This document shows, piece by piece, positions 45,417-53,571 of a stretch of DNA of 64,000 nt. Location: NCBI GenBank assembly GCA_964637845.1, contig CAZWXI010000004.1:16748-80747 (forward strand), in the 5' to 3' direction. The position numbers and the translations under genes are program-made. Within the stretch, counting starts at the first letter, position 1. Each line of letters opens with the position of its first letter. The stretch comes from PGYU01 sp964637845 (GTDB lineage Bacteria > Bacteroidota > Ignavibacteria > Kapaibacteriales > UBA2268). Under the pieces are notes generated by a model, which saw only the letters and a list, made by a program, of their open reading frames with translations, ran no database searches and was not told the origin of the DNA.

Positions 45417-46555
45417 TATTTGCCCTTAGATTGCCAAAATCCTCTAATAGCACTATTCGCCAAAATATATGTCGTTTCTCTGTTTACCAAAGCACCTTCG
45501 TAACTGAGGTTTGTTATTATCAATGCTGAATAACTAACTTTATCAAATTGTGTCTTGAGATTGTAAATTATACTTTTTCCGTCGTTTGACCAAGTCGGTT
45601 TGACAGCTTTTTCACCATCGAAAACTTCCGTAATCCTCGAATATCTTATTTCATTACCATTGATATTCATCGCCCAAATATTACCGTCTTTTCCCGAAAC
45701 CGCTACAAAATCACCTGAAGCAGACAAACTTGCGTGCTGTGTTCCGATTACCTCGGACTCAATTTCAATTTTTCGGACAGAGGCATTGCCGATATTGATA
45801 AACATCAATTTTTCTCGGTTTTGTTCCGTTATAGCAAGCATGATTGATGTACCTCCGGGTGTCCACGTCGGGGAAATTTCATCTCTTTCCTTGATAATGC
45901 CTGATTCAATCTGAAACGAAAAAATGATTTGTGTTGAGCCGGTTTGCTCTGCATTTGCAACTTTCAGAGTATATTTATCGTTCTCTGACGTCAAATAGGC
46001 AAGTAATTTAGAATCCGGCGAAAATGCAGGAACAGAATTTACGGTAAACTTATTGTCTAACAGGTCAAATAAGTAGCTTCCTTCAAATTTGCTTAAGAAC
46101 AGTCTCTTCTGTCCGCCGTTGAACACAATTTTTTTTCCGTCAGGAGACATTATCGGCATATTAATGTCAAACAAAGCACTTGCTTCGGCAATTTTTGTTA
46201 GCTTTTTACCTTCGATATCGCACGTCAGAAGCAGTTTCTTGCCTGTTGCGGTATCACTTCCCAACAGAGCCATTAACCCGTTACTCGAAGGTGGTGAGAA
46301 CAAAACACTATTCTCAACTAATTTACGAGTTCCCTTGCCGTCTCGTTTAATACTATACAAAAATGGTTCATCTGTATTGCCAGGCTGAGCGGTAAAGAAA
46401 ACCCTATTGTCTGGATTTCCGTCGTCAGGACCACCAATGTCGCAAACGTCACATCCAAACAGCATCATCCCGAATAGCATTGATAAAAACAACCACCATG
46501 TCAAAGAACATAGGAAACCTTTTGCGCCAATTTTATTTTTCTTTTTAAAAAACAT
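45416..46555 (-). CDS. TolB-like (PD40) beta-propeller lipoprotein
   Basis: This 379-residue protein has an unusually basic N-terminus (FFKKKNKIGAKG) before a membrane segment ending MMLFGC, the likely lipidated Cys at about residue 35. The rest is a six-bladed propeller with repeats of the PD40/WD40-like form MSPDGKKIVF, FSPDSKLLAYL, WTPGGTSIMLA, LSASGDFVAVS and WSNDGKSIIYN. It heads the operon with the ECF sigma factor and could be its periplasmic sensor or a target; it is not the TolB of the Tol-Pal system, as no pal or tol genes adjoin. An AGGAG ribosome binding site lies just upstream of the ATG. Confidence 0.8.
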   Translation of the reverse strand: MFFKKKNKIGAKGFLCSLTWWLFLSMLFGMMLFGCDVCDIGGPDDGNPDNRVFFTAQPGNTDEPFLYSIKRDGKGTRKLVENSVLFSPPSSNGLMALLGSDTATGKKLLLTCDIEGKKLTKIAEASALFDINMPIMSPDGKKIVFNGGQKRLFLSKFEGSYLFDLLDNKFTVNSVPAFSPDSKLLAYLTSENDKYTLKVANAEQTGSTQIIFSFQIESGIIKERDEISPTWTPGGTSIMLAITEQNREKLMFINIGNASVRKIEIESEVIGTQHASLSASGDFVAVSGKDGNIWAMNINGNEIRYSRITEVFDGEKAVKPTWSNDGKSIIYNLKTQFDKVSYSALIITNLSYEGALVNRETTYILANSAIRGFWQSKGK

Positions 46556-46600
46556 TTTCTCCTACTGAGAATGACACACAAACATTTAAAAAATCTCACT

Positions 46601-47401
46601 TTATTTTAAAAAAATTTCATTTACGAGATTTTTTAGCATCAATGCACTATGATAATCATGAATTCTTATGTAATCTATACGATATTTAAGCAAGATTGAA
46701 TGGAGTAAAATTGTGGCTGTATCACGCTCTTGAGGGTTTACAATGTTAAGTAATTTGCCAATAAAAGATTTTCGTGATATTCCCAACAGCATCGGTTTTT
46801 TTATTGAATAAAAGTAATCAAGGTTACGAAGAATTGCGATATTATGTTCGTAAAGCTTGCCGAAGCCGATACCCGGGTCAATGATAATTTCTTTAACTCC
46901 TTTTTGCTCAGCCTTCAAAATTTGAATTTCAAGGAAGTCGGAAACCTCTTTGAGAACGTTTTCATATTTAGCTAAACTTTGCATTATTGCAGGTGTACCT
47001 GTGGTATGCATTATAACAAGTGTTGCACACAGTTCACTTGCAACATCGAACATTTCGACATCAAAAGTACCGCCGGAAATATCATTTATAATATTTGCAC
47101 CTGCTTTGACAGCTTTTTCAGCTACTATAGATTTTGTCGTATCGATAGAAACCACTGCTAAACTATTGTGGCGTCTGATTCCTTCAATTACGGGCAAGAC
47201 TCTTTGCAACTCTTCATCGACAGATATCGGTTCAGAACCGGGGCGAGTACTTTCGCCACCAATATCAATTATATCAGCACCATCTTCTATGGCTTTAAGT
47301 GCGTATTCGATTGCAAATTGGCTGTCGTTGAATTTACCGCTGTCGGAAAAGGAATCGGGCGTAACGTTTACTATCGCCATTATTTTCGGGAATTCGAACA
47401 T
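46601..47401 (-). CDS. folP: Dihydropteroate synthase
   Basis: FolP (266 aa) joins p-aminobenzoate to the pterin diphosphate in folate synthesis and is the sulfonamide target. Both signatures are present: IMAIVNVTPDSFSDSGKF at the start and DIGGESTRPGSEPIS. SIDTTKS, INDISGG, EIIIDPGIGFGK and LLGISRKSFIGKL complete the TIM-barrel active site, including the usual Lys in SRKSF. It overlaps the LON-domain gene upstream by one base (TAATG). No sulfonamide-resistance insertion is evident in the loops. Confidence 0.97.
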   Translation of the reverse strand: MFEFPKIMAIVNVTPDSFSDSGKFNDSQFAIEYALKAIEDGADIIDIGGESTRPGSEPISVDEELQRVLPVIEGIRRHNSLAVVSIDTTKSIVAEKAVKAGANIINDISGGTFDVEMFDVASELCATLVIMHTTGTPAIMQSLAKYENVLKEVSDFLEIQILKAEQKGVKEIIIDPGIGFGKLYEHNIAILRNLDYFYSIKKPMLLGISRKSFIGKLLNIVNPQERDTATILLHSILLKYRIDYIRIHDYHSALMLKNLVNEIFLK

Positions 47402-48039
47402 TACTTGGTGGGGAAATCAGATTTGAGATAACCGTCATTTTTGATGATTTTCTGTATGTCATCCATTGTTTTTATGCTTGGAAAGAGTCTTTTATAATGT
47501 TCGTACAAAATTCTTAATCGGACATTTTCGGAAAGCGATTCAAGCAATAATTGCCTTTGCTCTATAGTCAAACCAGACTTTTGCGCCAAATAAAACGAAG
47601 GATATTGGGTTGTAATTTCATCGGGAATGATTTTGTCAATTTGTATGGTTTTGATTAAATCTGCAATCCTGTTATATAACTCAATGCATTTATTGAGCAA
47701 TGAAGCATCAATTTTTCTGTCTTCATCATCGAAATATTTTACCTGCCCTATGTAGTATTTATCTGCTCCGTCGGAAAAAGATTCAAGCTTATATCTCCGA
47801 ACACCCGCCACTATAATATCCATCCTGCCATCGGGATATTGTCTCATAAGGTCGGTAATTGTTGCCGTGCAACCGACTTCTTTCATTCCGTCGTTACTCA
47901 TAAAATTTATACCGAAATGGCTCCGCTCTTTAATACAACGATTTATGAGTGATTTGTATCTCTCCTCGAATATATGTAACGGATACGCAGATTCGGGAAA
48001 CAAAACCAATCTTAATGGGAAGATGCCTATTGTCCTCAT
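47401..48039 (-). CDS. LON substrate-binding domain protein
   Basis: The protein is about 212 residues and consists of the N-terminal domain of Lon alone (PF02190). It starts RTIGIFPLRLVLFPESAYPLHIFEERYKSL, then VGCTATITDLMRQYPDGRMDIIVAGVRRYKL, and a helical second half. The ATPase and protease domains of Lon are missing, which is normal for this family of stand-alone proteins of unknown role. The frame opens at a TTG at 48093, but the ATG at 48039 begins exactly at the domain and is chosen. It is coupled to folP by a TAATG overlap, an association without a known functional reason. Confidence 0.87.
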   Translation of the reverse strand: MRTIGIFPLRLVLFPESAYPLHIFEERYKSLINRCIKERSHFGINFMSNDGMKEVGCTATITDLMRQYPDGRMDIIVAGVRRYKLESFSDGADKYYIGQVKYFDDEDRKIDASLLNKCIELYNRIADLIKTIQIDKIIPDEITTQYPSFYLAQKSGLTIEQRQLLLESLSENVRLRILYEHYKRLFPSIKTMDDIQKIIKNDGYLKSDFPTK

Positions 48040-48200
48040 GTTACTAACTTTCTGAGCATTATTTTTTGAATTATAAGACAATTTCAGAAGCAATATATTT
48101 AGAAAGTTTGAATTATAAAAAAAATCCTTTTAGATAATGAAAATCTTTCTTAATTTAGCACCCAGTAAGAATGTGTTAATATACCATAAAGGAAATAAGT

Positions 48201-49238
48201 ATGCCGATGTTACCGACAAGACTCACAACGATATCACATCATATTGATACTGAGCAAGGAATGCACCCTGAAGCGACAGGTGCTTTCACTTCAATTTTAA
48301 ATGACCTTACTCTATCGCTCCGATTAATTTCTCGTGATGTACGCAGAGCTGGATTGAATGATGTGCTCGGGCTAACCCGAGATACAAACGTGCATGGCGA
48401 ACAAGTAAGACGTTTGGACAGCTATTCAAACGAAGTTATCAAAAGAGCTATGCAAAGAAGCGGGCACATTTGTGTGATGGCTTCGGAAGAAGAAGAAGAT
48501 GTCATCATATCTGATGTTATTGGCGAAAGAGGTAAATACGTCATAGTATTCGACCCCTTGGACGGTTCATCTAACATTGATGTAAACGTTACCATTGGAA
48601 CAATTTTTTCTATTTATAAGCGAGTTGACCCGAGCTCCGAAGATCCCGGCTCAATTGAAGATGTACTCCAACCCGGATATAAGCAAGCAGCTGCGGGGTA
48701 TGTGCTATACGGAAGCAGTACAATACTTGTCTATACGACAGGTCACGGGGCACATGCTTTTACTTTGGACCCTACGATTGGTGAATTTCTTCTGACTCGT
48801 GAGAATATTCGTACCCCAAAGAGAGGTAAATATTACAGTGTAAATGAAGGAAATTATTATAATTGGTCAGAAAACATTCGTCAATATATAGACTATCTCA
48901 AAACACCATCAAGCGATAAATCACGTCCGTACTCTCATCGTTATATCGGTACTGCTGTGGCTGATGTGCATAGAACAATAATTTACGGCGGAATATTTAT
49001 GTATCCAGCTGATAGCAAAGCCCAAAAAGGGAAATTGAGATTAGTTTACGAAGCCAATGCCCTTGCTATGATAACCGAGCAATGTGGCGGCAGAGCATCG
49101 GACGGCAAAAACAGAATACTTGACATGAAACCCGAGCACATTCACCAGCGTGTACCACTTTTCTTGGGTAGTAAAGAAGATGTCTTCGATGCAGAATTAT
49201 TTGCAAACGGTGAGCATCCACTACAGAAAATTATATAA
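48201..49238 (+). CDS. fbp: Class 1 fructose-1,6-bisphosphatase
   Basis: FBPase (345 aa) hydrolyses fructose 1,6-bisphosphate to fructose 6-phosphate in gluconeogenesis. The metal and active-site motifs are MASEEEEDVI, VFDPLDGSSNIDVN and, at the end, ANALAMITEQCGGRASDG. The loop GTIFSIYK and the sugar-binding Tyr/Arg segment YRYIGTAVADVHR-like are also present. It is a type I enzyme of normal length. Together with ppdK at the other end of the window it shows a gluconeogenic capacity. The upstream 160 bp are AT-rich. Confidence 0.97.
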   Translation: MPMLPTRLTTISHHIDTEQGMHPEATGAFTSILNDLTLSLRLISRDVRRAGLNDVLGLTRDTNVHGEQVRRLDSYSNEVIKRAMQRSGHICVMASEEEEDVIISDVIGERGKYVIVFDPLDGSSNIDVNVTIGTIFSIYKRVDPSSEDPGSIEDVLQPGYKQAAAGYVLYGSSTILVYTTGHGAHAFTLDPTIGEFLLTRENIRTPKRGKYYSVNEGNYYNWSENIRQYIDYLKTPSSDKSRPYSHRYIGTAVADVHRTIIYGGIFMYPADSKAQKGKLRLVYEANALAMITEQCGGRASDGKNRILDMKPEHIHQRVPLFLGSKEDVFDAELFANGEHPLQKII

Positions 49239-49272
49239 AAAAAAAGGTTGAATCACTCTCGTGTATTCAACC
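49235..49272 (-). terminator. Rho-independent terminator of the Cys-Cys repeat gene
   Basis: GGTTGAAT (49246-49253) and ATTCAACC (49265-49272) form an 8-bp stem with an 11-nt loop. On the minus strand it is followed by about 11 Ts (49235-49245), so it terminates the minus-strand gene ending at 49307. Confidence 0.85.
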
Positions 49273-49306
49273 CATACAAATCTATATTAATCGTATATTA
49301 ATCGGA

Positions 49307-49759
49307 TTATTTCACTTCCGGATTAACAATTTCAGCTGTCTTAACTGCTGAACCTGTTTCATCTACTTTTGCTTCGAACTTCACATCTTTCGTTGAGCAA
49401 GAAGCAGCACAGGAAGAGGCAGTTTTCACGTCTTTATTCGAGCAACTTGATTCGGTTGCTGATGCATTCTTCATTTTGCTGGCGCAGCAGCCTTCGGATG
49501 CAGCAGTAGTTTTCATTTTGCTTGAGCAACAACCTTCTTTCGCTGATGCATTCTTCATTTTGCCGGCGCAACAGCCTTCGGATGCAGCAGTAGTTTTCAT
49601 TTTACTTGAGCAGCAACCCTCTTTGGCTGAAACATTTTTCATTTCAACTGAATTTTCTACACCCGCTTTTGTCTTTGAGTGGTCGCAAGCATCTGCGTAG
49701 AATATATTCATTGCAATGAACAATGCAATTGCTGTAGCAAAAATTTTTAATGTATTCAT
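49307..49759 (-). CDS. Secreted Cys-Cys repeat protein, putative metal binder
   Basis: This protein of about 150 residues has a signal peptide (about 1-24, cleavage at YADAC). The mature part carries four tandem 14-residue units of the form EGCC-x-x-KMK-x-x-x-A-x. The Cys-Cys pairs at residues 49-50, 63-64, 77-78 and 91-92 recur exactly every 14 residues. Two weaker units follow (SSCSNKD, SCAASCSTKD). A Lys-rich, Ala/Ser-rich background and a Cys-free acidic tail complete it. The design suggests binding of thiophilic metal (Cu, Zn, Cd) or redox work outside the cytoplasm; no known metallothionein family is recognised. The open frame reaches 49786, but GGGAGA 4 bp before the ATG at 49759 supports this start. 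Lipobox or anchoring signals are absent. Confidence 0.7.
   Translation of the reverse strand: MNTLKIFATAIALFIAMNIFYADACDHSKTKAGVENSVEMKNVSAKEGCCSSKMKTTAASEGCCAGKMKNASAKEGCCSSKMKTTAASEGCCASKMKNASATESSCSNKDVKTASSCAASCSTKDVKFEAKVDETGSAVKTAEIVNPEVK
49454..49642 (-). repeat. Tandem 42-bp units encoding Cys-Cys repeats
   Basis: Four to five 42-bp units, alternating as two slightly different types so that the DNA repeats almost exactly every 84 bp. They encode the EGCC-x-x-KMK blocks. The high nucleotide identity suggests recent expansion by slippage or unequal exchange. Confidence 0.8.
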
Positions 49760-49786
49760 AAAATCTCCCATATAAATATTAAACAA

Positions 49787-50147
49787 TTATGTTAGTAAAA
49801 ACAAATTTTTTTCTTTACAATAAACACTCATATATAGACACAAAAACAGAAGAATTGTTACAAAAAAAATTGTAAATTTTTTTTTAAAAATTGTTTGTAG
49901 TTCTAAACATTCAATTCAAATTATTAGCTCAATCTAAACCTAAAGTAAAGTTAACCGAGAATTCACCTGAGTTTTATCAAATACTCACACAAATCCAAGA
50001 CTTTTATATTTTGTAAAGTTTATCTGTTAAAATTTTATTTATCTGTAACTACGTTGGGCAAATGCAAATATTCACATTATTACAGTCAGCAAACAAGCAG
50101 ACCAAAAATACAAGTTATCATTTATAAACATTTCAGGGTAGTATTTA
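49787..50147 (+). promoter_or_regulatory. Regulatory region before the SusC-like gene
   Basis: This is about 360 bp without a gene, between divergent transcription units. It contains long A/T-runs. It also carries two exact copies of TTTATCTGT (50019-50027 and 50038-50046), spaced 19 bp apart and about 105 bp before the SusC start, which could be a direct-repeat operator. An inverted repeat TTACAA-N6-TTGTAA (49858-49875) is also present but is purely AT-rich. No RNA gene or small open frame is supported. Confidence 0.4.
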
Positions 50148-53100
50148 ATGAAACAATTTTTACTTACAATTATTGCTATTGTGATGTTGAGCCAAGTATC
50201 ACTAGCGCAAACAAAAACAATCGTCGGTAAAATTACCGACGAAGCTGATGGTAAGCCCCTTGCTGGAGTAACTGTCAGAGTGAAAGGTACGAATGTCGGT
50301 ACATTCAGCAAAGGCGACGGCACGTACCTAGTGCAGGTTCCTGCAGCATCTAATACTTTAGTTTTTTCTTACACGGGCTACGTGGCTCGTGAAGTGAACA
50401 TTGACGGGCGCAGCGAGGTAAACGTTTCGCTCCAAACAAGTTCCATTATGACTCAAGATGTTATCGTCACAGCATTTGGTGTTGAACGAGAGCAAAAGGC
50501 CCTTGGTTATGCTGTTCAGCAAATCGGTGGTTCTGAAATAGCCGAAACTCCCGAAGCAAATCTCGTGAACGCATTACAAGGTCGAGTTGCTGGCGTACAA
50601 ATCACTAAAGGTGCATCGGGTGCAGGTTCGACTGCAAGAATAATTATTCGAGGAGAAACGTCACTTACCGGTGACAACCAACCTCTGTTCGTTGTTGACG
50701 GGGTACCAATCAATAATAAAACTGATGCACGTTCAAACAGCTTGCGGACAGGTGGCAATATGAACGTTGACTATGGCAACGGTGCCGCTGATATAAATCC
50801 AGATGACATCGAATCAATATCAATTCTTAAAGGGCCTAACGCTGCCGCTCTTTATGGCTCGAGAGCGGCTAATGGCGTTGTACTTGTCACAACAAAATCA
50901 GGGAAAGGCAGACGTGGTATCGGTGTTGATATAGCATCTTCGACAACATGGGAATCGGTATTGATTTCTCCTCAATATCAACACAAATACGGACAAGGTA
51001 AAGACTTCAACTTCAGATTCCTAGATGGATACGGTTCCGGTGTTGCCGATGGTGTTGACGAATCATGGGGACCACTCATGGACGGCAGAATGATTGAACA
51101 ATTTGACTCACCTGCCTCAGGGACATATACTTATTCCGATGGACGTACGGTACAATTAAGAGGTGGCGATATACATGGTTTGCAGGGCATCCTCGGGAAA
51201 AACGGTGTTGATTTAACTCGCAGAGGCACTATTACCCCTACGCCCTGGACTTTTCATGAAGACCCCGTCAAAGCTTTCTTTGGTACAGGATTAACTACTA
51301 TAAACAGTATATCATTCAATGGCGCAAATGATATCGGTAATTTCAGACTTTCATTTGCTAATTTAACAAACGAAGGTATTGCTCCAAATACAGATTTAAT
51401 TCGCAACACTATTTCTTTCAATGCAGGATATACTCTTGCCGATAATTTAAGAATATCAGCGAACGGTCAGTACATCCAAAACGAAAGCAGTAATCGTCCT
51501 GTTGATGGATACGGAACTGAAAGTGTTATGTATTTGTTCACTTGGTACGGTATGCAAGTTAATACTGACAATTTAAGAGAGTACTGGCAAAGAGGTAGGG
51601 AAGGGTTCCAACAATTCAATTATAACTACAATTATCATGATAATCCATACTTTACTTTCTACGAAAACACAAATGCAATGGACCGCGACAGAGTGATGGG
51701 AAATATTTCCGCCGCTTATGAAATAATTCCCAAATTGACACTGAATATGCGTACCGGCGTTGACTTTTATAACGAAAGAAGAACTTTCAAAAGAGCATTC
51801 TCTACTCAAAGGTTTCCCAATGGACAGTATCGTGAAGATAAAATTACTTTCCGCGAAGTCAATAGTGATTTTTTACTTACATGGGCTAATAAAGTCAGTC
51901 ACGATTTTGATTATTCGGTTTCGTTCGGAGGCAATAGGATGCATCAAATCAACAATTTCTCTGGACTCTCGAACAACAAAATGGTAATACCAAATGTTTA
52001 TACATTTTCAAACACAGACATAGCTATTGTTAATAGATTGGATAATCGCGAAAAACAAATAAATTCACTTTATGGCTTCGGTCGTTTCGCTTATCAAAAT
52101 ATGCTTTTCCTTGAATTAACTGCACGTAACGATTGGTCATCAACGTTACCAAAATCAAATAATTCATATTTCTATCCATCAGCTACAATTAGTGCGGTGT
52201 TAACAGATATTTTTGATATACCGCAGGAATCATTACTCAATTTTGCTAAACTTCGTTTTGGTGTTGCACAAGTGGGTAATGACACCGACCCGTATTTATT
52301 GGAAAATGTATTCTCATTTGGCTCACCTTTTGGTCCAAATCTCATCGCAGACGAATCATCACTCCTTGCCAATGCCAATTTGAAGCCGGAAATAGTGACG
52401 TCATTTGAAATTGGAACGGATTTGAGATTTTTTGACAACAGATTAGGGTTCGATATCACATATTACAATAACATTTCGAAAAACCAAATCATTGGCGTAC
52501 CGATAGCCAACTCAACAGGCTATACGAACAGATTCATCAATGCAGGGCAAATTTCTTCTTCCGGTGTCGAAATTGCGTTGTTTGGTACACCTATCAAGCT
52601 CGATAATAGTTTTAGATGGGATATAGGTATTAATTTCTCAATGGACAGAAGTTACGTAGATGAACTTACAGAAGGCATTGACCAATATACAATCATGAGT
52701 CAAAGAGTAATCGTAATAGCCAAAAAAGGCGAAAGAATGGGCACCATGTGGGGGACAGGATTTAGAATGTATGACCCGGACTCAAAGCAAGAAGTAAAAT
52801 TCGTTAACGGCAGAGCAACTATTGAACAAAACGGGCAGAGAGTGGAAGTAGATGAAGATAAACTCAAAGTTATTTATAGCAATGGTTTGCCCGTACCGAA
52901 CAATGATTTGAGAATTTTAGGAAACTACAACCCCGATTGGATGCTTGGTATAGCAAATACGTTTTCGTGGCAAGGTTTTGAATTAGGCATCTTGTTCGAT
53001 ATTCGTCACGGAGGCAGAATTTATTCCGAAACAAGACTAATAGCCGCAACTGCCGGTAATATTGCCGAATCACTATGGGGGCGTGATGCTGAAAATGGAG

Positions 53101-53540
53101 GTTCAAACCCAGGAATGAAACAATCTGGTCTTCAATGGGTCAAAGACGGCATTACACGCAATGATGGCGTAATTGGTGACGGCGTAAAATCTGATGGAGC
53201 AGGAGGATTTGTTGAAAATGATGTCATCGTTGATGCTTCCGCATACCACAATCGACGCTATCCTCGCGGCAATGAAACGGAAGGGATGTATAATGCGTCT
53301 TATGTTAAACTACGTGAATTGAGACTTTCATACAACTTCCCTCAATCATGGCTACAAGGATTATTTGTACGCAACCTTAGGTTATCATTAGTCGGAAGAA
53401 ACTTGGCTATTTGGACAAGTAGTCCGCACTTTGACCCCGAAGTTATTGGATTTACCGGCGCAAATATTATCCCGGGCGTAGAGCTACACCCGATACCAAG
53501 TACACGAACTTTTGGTTTTGATGTTAAAATCGGTTTTTAA
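50148..53540 (+). CDS. SusC/RagA-type TonB-linked outer-membrane protein
   Basis: This 1130-residue nutrient importer has a signal peptide (about 1-20), a CarboxypepD_reg-like domain (about 25-105, KTIVGKITDEADGKPLAGVTV) and a TonB-box-like region. The SusC plug carries LQGRVAGVQITKG, ARIIIRGETSLTGDNQPLFVVDG and SISILKGPNAAALYGSRAANGVVLVTTKSG. A barrel continues to the end, FGFDVKIGF, with the terminal Phe. The SusC-specific plug and the SusD gene 31 bp downstream make the pair certain. The neighbouring genes are phosphoesterases, not glycosidases, so the imported ligand is probably a phosphorylated or phosphonate-bearing molecule rather than a plain sugar (inference). Confidence 0.93.
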   Translation: MKQFLLTIIAIVMLSQVSLAQTKTIVGKITDEADGKPLAGVTVRVKGTNVGTFSKGDGTYLVQVPAASNTLVFSYTGYVAREVNIDGRSEVNVSLQTSSIMTQDVIVTAFGVEREQKALGYAVQQIGGSEIAETPEANLVNALQGRVAGVQITKGASGAGSTARIIIRGETSLTGDNQPLFVVDGVPINNKTDARSNSLRTGGNMNVDYGNGAADINPDDIESISILKGPNAAALYGSRAANGVVLVTTKSGKGRRGIGVDIASSTTWESVLISPQYQHKYGQGKDFNFRFLDGYGSGVADGVDESWGPLMDGRMIEQFDSPASGTYTYSDGRTVQLRGGDIHGLQGILGKNGVDLTRRGTITPTPWTFHEDPVKAFFGTGLTTINSISFNGANDIGNFRLSFANLTNEGIAPNTDLIRNTISFNAGYTLADNLRISANGQYIQNESSNRPVDGYGTESVMYLFTWYGMQVNTDNLREYWQRGREGFQQFNYNYNYHDNPYFTFYENTNAMDRDRVMGNISAAYEIIPKLTLNMRTGVDFYNERRTFKRAFSTQRFPNGQYREDKITFREVNSDFLLTWANKVSHDFDYSVSFGGNRMHQINNFSGLSNNKMVIPNVYTFSNTDIAIVNRLDNREKQINSLYGFGRFAYQNMLFLELTARNDWSSTLPKSNNSYFYPSATISAVLTDIFDIPQESLLNFAKLRFGVAQVGNDTDPYLLENVFSFGSPFGPNLIADESSLLANANLKPEIVTSFEIGTDLRFFDNRLGFDITYYNNISKNQIIGVPIANSTGYTNRFINAGQISSSGVEIALFGTPIKLDNSFRWDIGINFSMDRSYVDELTEGIDQYTIMSQRVIVIAKKGERMGTMWGTGFRMYDPDSKQEVKFVNGRATIEQNGQRVEVDEDKLKVIYSNGLPVPNNDLRILGNYNPDWMLGIANTFSWQGFELGILFDIRHGGRIYSETRLIAATAGNIAESLWGRDAENGGSNPGMKQSGLQWVKDGITRNDGVIGDGVKSDGAGGFVENDVIVDASAYHNRRYPRGNETEGMYNASYVKLRELRLSYNFPQSWLQGLFVRNLRLSLVGRNLAIWTSSPHFDPEVIGFTGANIIPGVELHPIPSTRTFGFDVKIGF

Positions 53541-53571
53541 TTAATTTGTTCAATCATAATAAAGTAAAAAA

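Noticed and set aside
49858..49890. Inverted repeat TTACAA-A6-TTGTAA followed by Ts
   Set aside because: Entirely A/T; no plus-strand gene upstream for it to terminate; expected by chance in such a sequence.
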